Assembly (NCBI GenBank): GCA_001548435.1
Contig: AP017308.1
Coordinates: 1,559,030 to 1,623,029, forward strand
DNA length: 64,000 bases
Source: Leptolyngbya sp. NIES-3755
Lineage (GTDB): Bacteria; Cyanobacteriota; Cyanobacteriia; Leptolyngbyales; Leptolyngbyaceae
Reading direction: 5' to 3'
Positions 28,438 through 37,519 of the stretch are shown here, piece by piece. The notes under the pieces were generated by a model that was not told where the DNA came from, searched no databases, and saw nothing but the letters and a program-made list of their open reading frames with translations. Position numbers and translations under genes: made by a program. Position 1 is the stretch's first letter; each line of letters starts with the position of its first letter.

Positions 28438-29139
28438 GTGGTTTTACACTCCCCCCAGATCATCTATCCAGAAAGCGACGGCAAACCGATGGCGGACAAT
28501 ACCCTACAGTTTCGATGGATTGTCACCATCAAGGAAAATTTAGAGTTGCTGTTTGCGAATGACGATCGCGTTTTTATCGCGGGTGATTTGCTGTGGTATC
28601 CGATCGAAGGCAACCCTTCTCTCTGCCAAGCTCCAGATGTGATGGTCGTCTTTGGCAGACCGAAAGGGGAACGCCGTTCTTATCAACAATGGAAAGAAGA
28701 TCATCTTCCGCCCCAAGTCGCATTTGAGATTCTCTCACCGAGCAATCGACTCAAAGAGATGACCAAGAAATTCAAGTTTTACGATGATTACGGCATTGAG
28801 GAGTACTACATTTACGATCCAGATAGTGTCGAGCTAGTTGGCTGGATTCGTTCGGAGGGTCAATTTCAAATCATTGAAGACCTTAACGGCTGGACGAGTC
28901 CACGCTTGGGAATTCGATTTGAAGTCCAGCCTGAAATATTAGAGCTATATCGTCCAGATGGCGATCGCTTTTTAACCTTCGTTGAGCTAGGGCAAGCGAG
29001 AGCGCAGGCAGAACAACGAGCCGAACAAGAACGTCAACGAGCTGAACAAGAACGTCAACGAGCCGAACAAGAACGTCAACGAGCCGATCGATTAGCAGAA
29101 CGGTTGAGAGCGCTTGGCATTGATCCAGACGCGGAATAA
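28438..29139 (+). CDS. Uma2-family (DUF820) putative endonuclease
   Basis: A 233-residue Uma2 protein, a PD-(D/E)xK-like fold very abundant in cyanobacteria with unproven function. Core pieces are APDVMVVFGRPKG, VAFEILSPSN and YGIEEYYIYDPDS. The C-terminal ~45 residues are a charged coiled coil made of three AEQERQR heptads (21-bp direct repeats, about 29022-29086) before RADRLAERLRALGIDPD. The start is GTG 28438 with GGAGGG upstream. It probably shares ftsY transcription. Confidence 0.85.
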   Translation: MVLHSPQIIYPESDGKPMADNTLQFRWIVTIKENLELLFANDDRVFIAGDLLWYPIEGNPSLCQAPDVMVVFGRPKGERRSYQQWKEDHLPPQVAFEILSPSNRLKEMTKKFKFYDDYGIEEYYIYDPDSVELVGWIRSEGQFQIIEDLNGWTSPRLGIRFEVQPEILELYRPDGDRFLTFVELGQARAQAEQRAEQERQRAEQERQRAEQERQRADRLAERLRALGIDPDAE

Positions 29140-29275
29140 CCTCATCGATCGAGAAAATTAGCCAAGTTCCTAATTGAATAACAGATAACAGAAACACTTG
29201 GCACTTTGTGAAAGATTAATGCTTATTCGACTGCTATCTATTTAGCATAGAAAAATTGGAGCATTTGGAGTTTGT

Positions 29276-29689
29276 ATGTTTAAACACGTTGTGCGAAAAC
29301 TGAGCGCAGTTGTGGTGGCGCTTTTGCTGATGTTCACCGTTTCGATCGAGTTTCCGACTGTCGCTCAAGCTGAACCGACTCAGGTAGAATCGCCTGCCGC
29401 TACCGCTACGATCGATAGTCCAACTGAAGCAGTCGAGTCAGAAGCGGCTGAGGCAGCAGAAAAAGAAGCCAAAGTAGCGGCGAAAGAGGCGGAAAAAGAA
29501 GCCAAAGCAGCGGCAAAGGCTGAGAAGAAGAAACTGAAGGAGCAAGAAAAAGCTCAGAAGAAAGCGGCGAAAGAGGCTGAAAAAGCTGAGAAAAAACGGC
29601 TGAAGGCAGAGAAGAAAGCAGCGAAGGAAGCGGCAGTGGCGAAAGCGGCAGAAGAGGCAGCTACGCCCTCTGAACCTGCTCCTCAGTAG
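29276..29689 (+). CDS. Exported Lys/Ala/Glu-rich helical protein
   Basis: A 137-residue protein with a signal peptide (residues 1-~32, ending VAQA) and a mature part that is almost entirely Ala, Lys and Glu. From ~residue 55 to 125 the pattern of EAEKEAKAAAK and EKKRLKAEKK suggests one long charged helix, ending in a Pro-rich tail. No cognate family is recognised. Its composition recalls TolA-like linkers or DNA/envelope-binding proteins, which is inference only. A hairpin terminator follows. Confidence 0.7.
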   Translation: MFKHVVRKLSAVVVALLLMFTVSIEFPTVAQAEPTQVESPAATATIDSPTEAVESEAAEAAEKEAKVAAKEAEKEAKAAAKAEKKKLKEQEKAQKKAAKEAEKAEKKRLKAEKKAAKEAAVAKAAEEAATPSEPAPQ

Positions 29690-29706
29690 ACAAAGTGATC
29701 AAAAAG

Positions 29707-29734
29707 CCCTTCGATCGCCAATTTGATCGAAGGG
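29707..29734. terminator. Bidirectional terminator hairpin
   Basis: CCCTTCGATC and GATCGAAGGG form a perfect 10-bp stem with an 8-nt loop between the convergent Lys/Ala-rich gene and desA. An A-run (29700-29705) lies on the left, giving U residues for the desA transcript, and TTTC lies on the right. Confidence 0.75.
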
Positions 29735-29759
29735 TTTCACATCTATTGATCTTTCACCG

Positions 29760-30800
29760 TTATCGATTCTTGTAAGACTTGAACGATTGGTAAGCGTACT
29801 CTGGGTGATAGAGATGACAACGATCGGTAATCTCTTTCATCAGTCCCCAAGAGAATTTGTACTGTCTCAATTCCGTTCCCCAAACTCGCACAAGGCTTTG
29901 ATGTGCCAGACGTAGATTGTAAGACGGAATTGCAGTTGATAAATGGTGCGGAATGTGGACGTTGATATCGTGACAGAGGAATTCAACCCACTTCGGATAA
30001 TCACAATGCACTGTGCCAAATAATTGTGCCTGTGCAGCGTCCCATTCTTCGGGTTCTTTGAACTGAATGTCGGGCAAGGTGTGGTGAACGAGCGTGAACG
30101 TGCTCATCCAGAAGTGATACACCAACCAAGGCATTAACCAGAATTTGACAAAGCCCCAAACGCCAACGGTGAGGAACAAAGTCGGGAAGACGATCGCAGC
30201 AAAACCAACCACAACCGCGATCGACAATTTCACTTTGCCAAGGTCTTTCGGCTTGTAGTTCGAGAGATTGAAGTGAACGATCGCCCAGTGCAGAATCGAA
30301 GCCGCCCACCACAGCCGACCGCGAGTGGTTTCGTAAGCAATTCTCGTTACGGGATCAAGATTGTCGTATACCTCTGTCCGCCAGGGTTGCCACGCATTAT
30401 CCACATCCATTTTATTTGTGTGGTTGTGGTGTTGATTGTGCAGAATCCGCCAGCAGTGAAACGGATAGATTAACGGAGCCATGAAAATGTGCCCGATCAC
30501 ATCGTTCACCCATTTACGTTGAGCAAACGATCGATGTCCACAATCATGTGCGATCACGAAAAATCCGGTCAGTGCGGTTCCTGTAAAAATCCATGCAAAC
30601 GGTAACAGGAACCACGGAGCAGCTTGAATACTCCAGTAACCTAGACCCACCATCAGCACATTGATGATCAGGGAAGCCCAGGCTTTTTTCATATCTTTTT
30701 GAAAGCACTCACGCGGCAGCGTTTTGATAATGTCTTTCAATCGTAGTTCTGTTTCAGGACTCGTTAAAGTCGAGTAATCGGGCGTGAGCGATGCTGTCAT
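29760..30800 (-). CDS. desA: Acyl-lipid fatty acid desaturase, DesA (delta-12) type
   Basis: A 346-residue membrane di-iron desaturase that introduces the delta-12 double bond into fatty acids of membrane glycerolipids with ferredoxin as electron donor. The three His boxes are HDCGH (~residue 85), HNQHH (~122) and HIPHH (~282). Long stretches such as [19 protein letters not shown] and [18 protein letters not shown] are typical of cyanobacterial DesA. The ATG at 30800 ([12 protein letters not shown]) is preferred to an upstream extension. Expression in cyanobacteria is often cold-induced. Confidence 0.93.
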   Translation of the reverse strand: MTASLTPDYSTLTSPETELRLKDIIKTLPRECFQKDMKKAWASLIINVLMVGLGYWSIQAAPWFLLPFAWIFTGTALTGFFVIAHDCGHRSFAQRKWVNDVIGHIFMAPLIYPFHCWRILHNQHHNHTNKMDVDNAWQPWRTEVYDNLDPVTRIAYETTRGRLWWAASILHWAIVHFNLSNYKPKDLGKVKLSIAVVVGFAAIVFPTLFLTVGVWGFVKFWLMPWLVYHFWMSTFTLVHHTLPDIQFKEPEEWDAAQAQLFGTVHCDYPKWVEFLCHDINVHIPHHLSTAIPSYNLRLAHQSLVRVWGTELRQYKFSWGLMKEITDRCHLYHPEYAYQSFKSYKNR

Positions 30801-30981
30801 GAACGATCTTTCTCTCCGGCAAGAACGGTAAAAATCACAACAATTTGAACAAATCTTCGATCGAGAATTTGTCACACAAAAATCAGGCTCCAAGCAGCGG
30901 TAGCCCGATCTCAGCTTGTAAAATTACGAAGTTTTCTGTTACGAAACCTTAATTGTTATACCACGATTCAGTAAAACGACT

Positions 30982-31557
30982 TCATGATTCGTCTTTTTCC
31001 TCTGAAGGTAATCTTCGTCCACGCCGTTTCCGAGCTTCCATTGCCCGTTCTAAAACGGTAAGTAATCCTGGAGCTTCTTCTTGAAGTGCTAAGAGTAAAC
31101 GCTCACCCTCTTGTAAATCGCCCGGATCTTCTCCAGTTTCCATGACGGCGTTGAGTCGGGGTAACGCTAATTCGTCAACCAATTCAACCAGGCTGTGCAA
31201 ACATCGATTGAACTGTCGCTCGGTCAGGGTGGAGTCTTCTAGGGGAAATTCAATGATTGCGCGAATTTCGCCGTCTGAGGGGTCATATTCCCACTGCAAC
31301 ATTTTGGTTTCCCAAGAAATTGCCAGCATCGTTTGAAGAATTGCGGTTTTGTGCGGATGATCTTTGACTCCGGACAATACTCGTGGCGCGAACAGTTCAA
31401 AGAATTCGCCTTCTTCATCAAGTTGAATCACGATGAGAAAATCTTCTAAGTTTTCGCCATACACGCCTGTTAAAATACGGCAGCCTTCTTCATCGATACG
31501 GTATTTCCATTCTTTTTTATCGAGATAGCTTGCAATTTGCTGTAGAGTGGCTGGCAT
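30982..31557 (-). CDS. YbjN / type III secretion chaperone-fold protein
   Basis: A 191-residue acidic protein of the YbjN type, which shares the fold of type III secretion chaperones. Typical pieces are LDKKEWKYRIDEEGCRILTGV and LQTMLAISWETKMLQWEYDPSDGEIRAIIEFPLED. The C-terminus is basic (ARKRRGRRLP). It is common in cyanobacteria with unknown role; chaperone or adaptor activity is inference. It lies 52 bp downstream of coaE and may be co-transcribed. Confidence 0.75.
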   Translation of the reverse strand: MPATLQQIASYLDKKEWKYRIDEEGCRILTGVYGENLEDFLIVIQLDEEGEFFELFAPRVLSGVKDHPHKTAILQTMLAISWETKMLQWEYDPSDGEIRAIIEFPLEDSTLTERQFNRCLHSLVELVDELALPRLNAVMETGEDPGDLQEGERLLLALQEEAPGLLTVLERAMEARKRRGRRLPSEEKDES

Positions 31558-31609
31558 AGAAAAATTCCGTTCTCATCTTGAACAGTCTAGCGGTCGATGT
31601 CGATCGATT

Positions 31610-32185
31610 TCAACTGAGTGCGCGATCAACTTGCTGTAGTAAGGCTTCGAGCGTCGTGGAATTGTCGAGAACGAGATTGGCTCGATCGCGTTTTTCCTCG
31701 ATCGACATTTGACTCCGAATTCGCGCTTGAGCTTGTTCTAAACTCAGTTTTTCTCGCTGCATCAGTCTTTGAATCTGTTGCGATTCTGGACAGGACACAA
31801 CCCAAATTTCTGTTACTAAATCGGTCATATTGGCTTCAAATAAGAGCGGAATCACCATGACGATCGTGGAATCAGCCAGTCGATCGCGTTCTGTTTCCAG
31901 TTTCTTTCTCACAAACGGATGAATTTGCTGCTCTAACCAAGCTCGCTCAGTCGGATCAGAGAAAATGATCGATCCGAGTTTGGAGCGATCGAGCGAACCA
32001 TCGAGTCGAATCAGACTGGAACCATATCGATCGATAATTTGAGACAAAATTGGCGATCCAGGTTCAACTGCTTCTCGCGCAATCAAATCTGTATCTAGAA
32101 CGGGTAAATGATGAGCAGTAGCAAGATAGTTGGAAATCGTGGTTTTTCCCATTCCGATCCCGCCAGTGATTCCGATGATTCGCAT
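31610..32185 (-). CDS. coaE: Dephospho-CoA kinase
   Basis: A 191-residue kinase that phosphorylates the ribose 3'-OH of dephospho-CoA in the last step of CoA synthesis. The P-loop GITGGIGMGKTT lies at residues ~5-16. LDTDLIAREAVEPGSPI follows with the DxD motif, and VMVIPLLFEANM and RMQSIEEKRDRA-type lid elements are visible (here IRSQMSIEEKRDRA). The length is normal. It is divergent from the membrane glycosyltransferase gene with ~40 bp between starts. Confidence 0.95.
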   Translation of the reverse strand: MRIIGITGGIGMGKTTISNYLATAHHLPVLDTDLIAREAVEPGSPILSQIIDRYGSSLIRLDGSLDRSKLGSIIFSDPTERAWLEQQIHPFVRKKLETERDRLADSTIVMVIPLLFEANMTDLVTEIWVVSCPESQQIQRLMQREKLSLEQAQARIRSQMSIEEKRDRANLVLDNSTTLEALLQQVDRALS

Positions 32186-32226
32186 CTAAAGTATCCTGAA
32201 GTTTCCGATCTAGTGTAGATTCAGTG

Positions 32227-33864
32227 ATGTCTCGATCGAATGTTCTCTTGTCTCCTTTGCTGGGTCTGATTACGGCTTTGCTAATTGGTGCGATTCTGAG
32301 ATTTTGGAATCTCGACCTGAAACCGCTGTGGATGGATGAAGTGATCACAGCAATTTTCAGCATGGGACGGAATTATTTAGAAGTGCCTGTGGATCAGTTT
32401 TTTACAGTCTCAGCATTGGATCAATTGTTTCAATTAAAGCCGACAACTTGTGCGAATATTGCTCAAACAGTTTCGGTTCAATCAGTCCATCCGCCGTTGT
32501 TCTTCTGCTGGCTGAATCAATGGTTGCAATGGGTTCCGGGTGATTGGGTTTGGAGAATACGATCGCTGAGTGTGGTCGCTGGAATCGGTGCGATCGCATT
32601 AATCTACTGGCTGAATCGAATTGCATTTGCTCCCAGTGCAGGAATGATCGCAGCATTTGTAATGGCTGTTTCACCATTTGCGATCTATCTCTCCCAAGAA
32701 GCGCGTCATTACACCGTTCCAATGTTGTTTGTGATCGTTGCTTTAGTCGGATTGATTCGGATTCAGCAAGACTTACTACATGGAAAGCGATCGCTGAAAA
32801 TTTGGCTCGGTTGGACTGTAATTAATGGAATTGGATTCTATGTTCATTACTTTCTAGTTTTAGCGATCGCGGCTCAGTTTTTTGCATTGTTCGTCTTGCA
32901 GATTCGATTGCGTCATCCTTGGCGATTTTGGTGGAAAACTTGGGGTATGATCGTACTTTCAGGCTTGGGAATTATTGCGATTTGCTCACCTTGGATACCT
33001 ACATTTGTTAGCCATACGACTCGACCTGAAACCGATTGGTTAGCCACTTCTGATACTGCTTGGTGGAGCTTTTTAATTCCGCTGTATCAGTTTGCGGCTG
33101 GATGGCTCGTGATGGTGGTCTCGTTTCCGGTCGAGTATCAACCTGTATGGATTATTGTGATCTCCGCGATCGCAATGTTGCTCTTCGCAGGTTGGATCGT
33201 CTGGTGTGTGATCAAAGGCTTAAAGCTATTGTGGAATGATCCAAAAACACATTGGTCAACGCTGATTTTAGTGAGCTTTGTTGCTGGAATCTTGATTGAA
33301 TTTTTAGCGATCGTCTATGTTCTCGGAAAAGATCTCACTCAAGTTCCACGCTATAACTTTATCTACTATCCAGCCGTTTGTGCCTTGATTGGTGCAAGCT
33401 TCTGGAAGTTAAAGCCTTCAAAGTTTGAATCACCGCTACTGATGTACTTTGTCGGCGCATTGAGTTGTATTTTTGTCGTTTCTAACTTAGTCTTTCTCAA
33501 GCCTTACACACCCGATCGTGTGGCTCAAAACATTCTCTCTCCGAATTGTACTGCTGTTGCAATGAGCTACAACGACTTTCAGGACATTGCTCTAGGATTG
33601 GCATTTGCTCTAGCGATTCAAACTAAAGAGCAACAATGTCAACCTGCATTTGCGTTAGTGTCTCGCACTCAAGGCTATGGTGCTTTTTGGCGTAAATTAG
33701 CAACTTTGAAAGTGCCGCCTGTACAGAAATTTTGGGCGATCGCTCCCGGTTTGAGAATGCGCGACTTTCCGAATCAGGTACAGCTTCAGGGGAAACTATG
33801 CGATCGTAATCCACAAGAGCAATACCGGATTGGAATTCCTTATGTGGGCTACGATTGTCGCTAG
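32227..33864 (+). CDS. PMT/ArnT-like membrane glycosyltransferase
   Basis: A 545-residue protein with about ten hydrophobic segments, resembling GT-C glycosyltransferases of the PMT_2 (GT39/GT83) type that use polyprenyl-linked sugars. The acidic loop after the first helix (LDLKPLWMDEVIT) fits the conserved D/E catalytic site, and an APSAGMIAAFVMAVSPFAIYLSQEARHY stretch is typical. The C-terminal ~150 residues are a soluble extracytoplasmic tail. GTG 32224 is an alternative start. It ends 4 bp inside the convergent ald gene. Confidence 0.8.
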   Translation: MSRSNVLLSPLLGLITALLIGAILRFWNLDLKPLWMDEVITAIFSMGRNYLEVPVDQFFTVSALDQLFQLKPTTCANIAQTVSVQSVHPPLFFCWLNQWLQWVPGDWVWRIRSLSVVAGIGAIALIYWLNRIAFAPSAGMIAAFVMAVSPFAIYLSQEARHYTVPMLFVIVALVGLIRIQQDLLHGKRSLKIWLGWTVINGIGFYVHYFLVLAIAAQFFALFVLQIRLRHPWRFWWKTWGMIVLSGLGIIAICSPWIPTFVSHTTRPETDWLATSDTAWWSFLIPLYQFAAGWLVMVVSFPVEYQPVWIIVISAIAMLLFAGWIVWCVIKGLKLLWNDPKTHWSTLILVSFVAGILIEFLAIVYVLGKDLTQVPRYNFIYYPAVCALIGASFWKLKPSKFESPLLMYFVGALSCIFVVSNLVFLKPYTPDRVAQNILSPNCTAVAMSYNDFQDIALGLAFALAIQTKEQQCQPAFALVSRTQGYGAFWRKLATLKVPPVQKFWAIAPGLRMRDFPNQVQLQGKLCDRNPQEQYRIGIPYVGYDCR

Positions 33865-34952
33865 ATCTTTGCTAAATCAGGAAAGACTTCTTGAACTGCG
33901 GGATGAATTAAATGATGACTCTGAACATTCAAGCCTTTTGCTAATGCAGAATCTCGATCGAGTGCTGTCAGTCCATAGTTCGCCAACTTAATTACATAGG
34001 GCAAAGTACTATTATTCAATGCCTGAGTTGCAGTCCAGGGAACCGCTCCCGGCATATTTGGCACACCATAATGCACGACACCTTCATCGACATAAGTTGG
34101 CTCTGTGTGTGAAGTGGGATGGAGTGTTTCAATACAGCCCCCTTGATCGACCGCAACATCAACGATCACAGAACCCGATCGCATTTGTTTGACTAAATTT
34201 CTCGATACCAAGGTCGGAGCTTTTCGCCCTGGAATTAGCACCGATCCAATTAATAAGTCTGCTTGTGGCACAAGTTCTTCGATATGGCTCGAATTGCTGT
34301 AGAGGAGTTCGGCACGTGAACCAAAAATTGTTTCGAGATACGACAAGCGATCGACATTCACATCCAAAATCGTCACCTGCGCGCCCATTCCCATCGCCAT
34401 TCTTGCCGCTTCAGTTCCGACAATTCCACCACCCAAAATCACCACTCGTCCTGGTTTCACACCTGGAACACCTCCAAGCAAAACACCTCGTCCACCTTGC
34501 TGCCGTTCGAGATATCGTGATCCAAACTGCACCGATAAGCGTCCGGCAATAATGCTCATTGGAGTTAATAACGGCAAGCGTCGATCGGACAGTTCAACGG
34601 TTTCGTAAGCGATCGCACTCACGCCCGAATTCAATAAATGCTCTGTCAATTTTCGATTCGCAGCTAGATGCAAATAAGTAAAAAGAATCTGACCTTTTTG
34701 TAGAAAATCATATTCAGAGGAGAGTGGCTCTTTGACTTTGATCACCAGTTCTCGATTCCAGACCTCCTTGGTGTGAGACACGATCGCAGCGCCCGCCTGT
34801 TTGTAATCAGTATCAGTAAAGCCCGATCCCGTTCCTGCATTCGACTCCACAAATACCGAATGTCCTTGTTCTATCAACACTCGGACACTACTTGGACTTA
34901 ACCCGACACGGAACTCTTGATCCTTCGTTTCTTTGGGCACACCAATTTCCAT
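33861..34952 (-). CDS. ald: Alanine dehydrogenase
   Basis: A 363-residue enzyme that interconverts L-alanine with pyruvate and ammonium using NAD. It opens with MEIGVPKETKDQEFRVGLSP. The substrate-binding Lys/His region (LFTYLHLAANR) is near residue 90, and the NAD fold VVILGGGIVGTEAARMAMGMGA is near 170. The length is normal. ATG 34952 is chosen over an earlier frame start. It is convergent with the glycosyltransferase gene (4-bp overlap) and divergent from the HLIP gene. Confidence 0.95.
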   Translation of the reverse strand: MEIGVPKETKDQEFRVGLSPSSVRVLIEQGHSVFVESNAGTGSGFTDTDYKQAGAAIVSHTKEVWNRELVIKVKEPLSSEYDFLQKGQILFTYLHLAANRKLTEHLLNSGVSAIAYETVELSDRRLPLLTPMSIIAGRLSVQFGSRYLERQQGGRGVLLGGVPGVKPGRVVILGGGIVGTEAARMAMGMGAQVTILDVNVDRLSYLETIFGSRAELLYSNSSHIEELVPQADLLIGSVLIPGRKAPTLVSRNLVKQMRSGSVIVDVAVDQGGCIETLHPTSHTEPTYVDEGVVHYGVPNMPGAVPWTATQALNNSTLPYVIKLANYGLTALDRDSALAKGLNVQSHHLIHPAVQEVFPDLAKI

Positions 34953-35069
34953 AACCAACCTCGATCGACAAGCTATCTCTAGCTTAAACGTGAATTTTAG
35001 AGCCATTCGCTCTGCGATCGCGACTCCCGTTTAGAATAAGAATGAAGAATTGTAAAGGCTTTGTTCACC

Positions 35070-35240
35070 ATGACCCAGACTCAACCGACCGTTACTCCGA
35101 AATTGGAGAATCCGAAGTTTGGCTTTAACGATTATGCTGAGCGCTTAAATGGACGTGCAGCGATGATCGGCTTTGTGGCAGCGCTGATTGTGGAATATGT
35201 CACTGGACAAGGCGTTCTCACTTGGCTTGGATTAATGTGA
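35070..35240 (+). CDS. High-light-inducible protein (HLIP/Scp)
   Basis: A 56-residue one-helix chlorophyll-binding-type protein (CAB/ELIP/HLIP). After a short Gln/Pro/Thr N-terminus it has [27 protein letters not shown], containing the ExxNGRxAM motif that ligates chlorophyll, and ends with [12 protein letters not shown]. Such proteins protect newly made photosystem II and dissipate energy in thylakoids. The stop codon at 35238-35240 abuts the right end of a TnpB element. Only a partial HLR1-like half-site (TGTAAAGG) is seen upstream. Confidence 0.92.
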   Translation: MTQTQPTVTPKLENPKFGFNDYAERLNGRAAMIGFVAALIVEYVTGQGVLTWLGLM

Positions 35241-35258
35241 ACTACCACACTCCAACCG

Positions 35259-36467
35259 CTAGGCGTTATAGAGTGGGCTTCCCAATTCATCAGCAATCGC
35301 CTCTACAGTCGTAGACTTGCGCCCAAACCGCTTTGGTCTTACATTGCCTCCAAGGGCAGTAGCGCTGATTCCCAACGCCAAGATCCGCAAGCCTTCATTT
35401 CTGATGTTGATTGCCGCATTCACATCTCGATCGTGATGCTTTTGGCAGTGGGGACAGAGGAAAGAACGGACTGAGAGATCCATCTTGGGAATCGGTAGCA
35501 GCGTCACATTGCACAGATGCGAAGACGGGAAGAATCGCCCAATTTCGAGGTAAATCTTACCGTCTTGCTCTGCTTTGTACTTGAGCATGGTGCAAAACAT
35601 CCCCCAGCCTGCATCGCTGATTGACTTGGCTAGGGTGTGATTCTTCACCATGTTTTTCACTGCCAGATCTTCCACCACCATCACTTGGTTCTCGTTCACT
35701 ATCTTGCGGGATAGCTTGTGGAGGAAATCTTCTCTCACTCTTGAAATCTTAGAATGCACTTTAGCAAGTGCGCGTTTTGCCTTGCGGCGTTTGTTTGTGG
35801 TCTTATCCTTTTTGCGAGAAAGCTTTCTCTGCTTCCGTTTCAAGTTGCGTTCATGTTTCTTGAGATGCTTCGGATTGTTGAACTTAGAGCCGTCAGAAGT
35901 CACGGCAAAGTCAATCAAGCCGAGATCAATTCCAACCGCTTTACCCTCACTGCTTGACTCCGGTTTTTCAATGCCATCGTCTAGCAGCAATGAAACATAG
36001 TACCGCCCGTCAGTCATTCTCGATACGGTAACAGTCTTCAGTTTTCCAGCACAGTCCCGATGAATTTTGGCTTTCACCGTTCCAAGCTTGCCAGGAAACT
36101 TGATCTCAGAATTGCTCAGAATTTTTACATTCTGAGGATACTGGATCGACTGCCGACCGTGACGATTCTTGAACGTCGGGTACTGAGTGCGACCATCAAA
36201 AAAGTTAATAAACGCCTGAGACAGATTCAAAACGGATTGCTGCAAACATTGGGAATAGCATTCAGTCAGCCATTCATGTTCTTGCTTCCAGATTGGGATC
36301 TGCTTCTTCATGCTGAGTGCAGAAACGCCTTTACCCGTCTCTTTGTAGGTCAACGACATGACCGCTAGAGATTGATTCCAGACCCAACGCACACACCCGA
36401 AAGCCTGTGCGAGATGGGCTTGCTGTTCATCAGTTGGATAAATTCTGACTTTTACTGCTTTCAACAT
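35259..36467 (-). CDS. tnpB: IS200/IS605-type TnpB nuclease (variant zinc ribbon)
   Basis: A 402-residue TnpB, an RNA-guided nuclease encoded by IS200/IS605 and IS607 elements. RuvC residues are present: Asp in GIDLGLIDFAV (~185), Glu in MVVEDLAVKN (~270) and Asp in HDRDVNAAINI (~360). The zinc ribbon keeps only the second pair (CPHC); the first reads CNVT instead of CxxC. No tnpA is present. Past the stop codon CACTC/GAGTG arms (35248-35275) and GTAGTTCAC resemble a right end, touching the HLIP stop codon. The left end is not defined. Confidence 0.88.
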   Translation of the reverse strand: MLKAVKVRIYPTDEQQAHLAQAFGCVRWVWNQSLAVMSLTYKETGKGVSALSMKKQIPIWKQEHEWLTECYSQCLQQSVLNLSQAFINFFDGRTQYPTFKNRHGRQSIQYPQNVKILSNSEIKFPGKLGTVKAKIHRDCAGKLKTVTVSRMTDGRYYVSLLLDDGIEKPESSSEGKAVGIDLGLIDFAVTSDGSKFNNPKHLKKHERNLKRKQRKLSRKKDKTTNKRRKAKRALAKVHSKISRVREDFLHKLSRKIVNENQVMVVEDLAVKNMVKNHTLAKSISDAGWGMFCTMLKYKAEQDGKIYLEIGRFFPSSHLCNVTLLPIPKMDLSVRSFLCPHCQKHHDRDVNAAINIRNEGLRILALGISATALGGNVRPKRFGRKSTTVEAIADELGSPLYNA

Positions 36468-36730
36468 GATTCGACCTTTATCACGCTTTTTCAACTATGA
36501 TAACAAATACAGGCGGAAGTTCCCAATTCCAGAAAACTTGCTTCGTTGCTGAGAGTTTGGACGCTGGATCGAACGTCCCTGGCTTTCATCCCACACCAAC
36601 GAAGAGTATGGTCTGGGGATTCCCGCCGAACTAGCTAAATCAATTCTGTTAGTGATTGTTGACCGCGGGATTTCACCGTCCCTCGGTTGAATGCTTTAAA
36701 ATAGAAATCAGCATATTCCCGGAAAGTTTT
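36468..36730. other. Gene-free structured stretch upstream of tnpB
   Basis: The 263 bp between tnpB and the next gene hold no convincing ORF. CTTCGTTG (36541-36548) and CAACGAAG (36598-36605) are inverted repeats, with a nested GACG/CGTC pair between them and a GGGGATTCCC palindrome at ~36615-36624. It probably contains the left end of the TnpB element and the promoter of the gene at 36731. An alternative is an unannotated structured RNA. Confidence 0.4.
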
Positions 36731-37018
36731 ATGAACGTGTTGTGGTTTCGCTTCTTAAGAACGTTGTATCGAAAAGAGCCGATTACAGGGTTTATTTTGA
36801 CCGCAGGTGCGATGAATGTAGCGATCGGAGGATTTGATCAAAGCACCTCATTGGTTATGTTTGGACTCGGTACGGTTGCACTTTCAATTCTCTTTCGCTG
36901 GTGGGCACTGTCTCAACGTCCCGCACCCGTTCGCGTAACTCCAGATTCATCTCCTCGAATGTCCGTTCGTGCCCTTCCTGAACGATCGTCTCGTCCAACG
37001 CTTCCTGAACTCAAGTAA
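36731..37018 (+). CDS. Small membrane protein upstream of merR
   Basis: A 95-residue protein with two hydrophobic segments (PITGFILTAGAMNVAIGG, ~15-32, and TSLVMFGLGTVALSILFRWW, ~37-56) and a Pro/Arg/Ser-rich C-terminal tail. GGAAAG precedes ATG 36731. It lies 6 bp before a MerR-type regulator gene and is probably co-transcribed with it. No family recognised. Confidence 0.65.
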   Translation: MNVLWFRFLRTLYRKEPITGFILTAGAMNVAIGGFDQSTSLVMFGLGTVALSILFRWWALSQRPAPVRVTPDSSPRMSVRALPERSSRPTLPELK

Positions 37019-37024
37019 TTTACT

Positions 37025-37441
37025 ATGTTGAAAATTGGCGAAGCTGCTGCAAAAAGTGGGTTGCCTGTTAAAACGATTCGCTATTACGACGATATTGGAT
37101 TGCTCACATCGACCGTTGAACGATCGGAGGCGGGATATCGATTATTTACGCCGCAAGTCATCGATCGACTTGCCTTTATCAAACGCGCACAATCGTTAGG
37201 ACTGCGATTGGAAGAAGTCAAAGAAATCTTGACGATTCACGATCGAGGATTATTGCCCTGCAAAACTGTGAAAGGTCAGATCCAGGACAAAGTTGCTCAA
37301 ATCACCACGCAAATCGAACAGTTAAACACCCTTCGCAGCGAACTTCAAACGGTGCTTTCTCACTGGGAAGAACAACCCAATCCAGAACTAATCGAAGTCG
37401 CGATTTGTCCCAATCTTGAAATGTTCCATGAATTGCCCTGA
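37025..37441 (+). CDS. MerR-family heavy-metal-type regulator
   Basis: A 138-residue activator. The N-terminal winged helix-turn-helix reads LKIGEAAAKSGLPVKTIRYYDDIGLL, followed by a long dimerisation helix (residues ~80-118). Two Cys residues lie at the metal-site positions: LLPCKTV (~79) and AICPNLE (~128). The Cys near 79 occurs in regulators of divalent metals (MerR, ZntR) and is Ser in CueR, so the ligand is open. A MerR-type promoter controls copA at 41835-41866 and this protein is the candidate regulator. Confidence 0.88.
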   Translation: MLKIGEAAAKSGLPVKTIRYYDDIGLLTSTVERSEAGYRLFTPQVIDRLAFIKRAQSLGLRLEEVKEILTIHDRGLLPCKTVKGQIQDKVAQITTQIEQLNTLRSELQTVLSHWEEQPNPELIEVAICPNLEMFHELP

Positions 37442-37519
37442 TGAGATTTGACGATCTCGAATTCTCAAAATCGGATGTAGCATGGAAAGGCGACTTTTTC
37501 GGATGCTTCTCTGACTCGT

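Noticed and set aside
29022-29086. 21-bp repeats as a CRISPR
   Set aside because: They are contiguous, in frame and encode a coiled coil; there are no spacers.
34953-35069. HLR1 (RpaB) site before the HLIP gene
   Set aside because: Only one half-site-like TGTAAAGG is present; the second half is missing.
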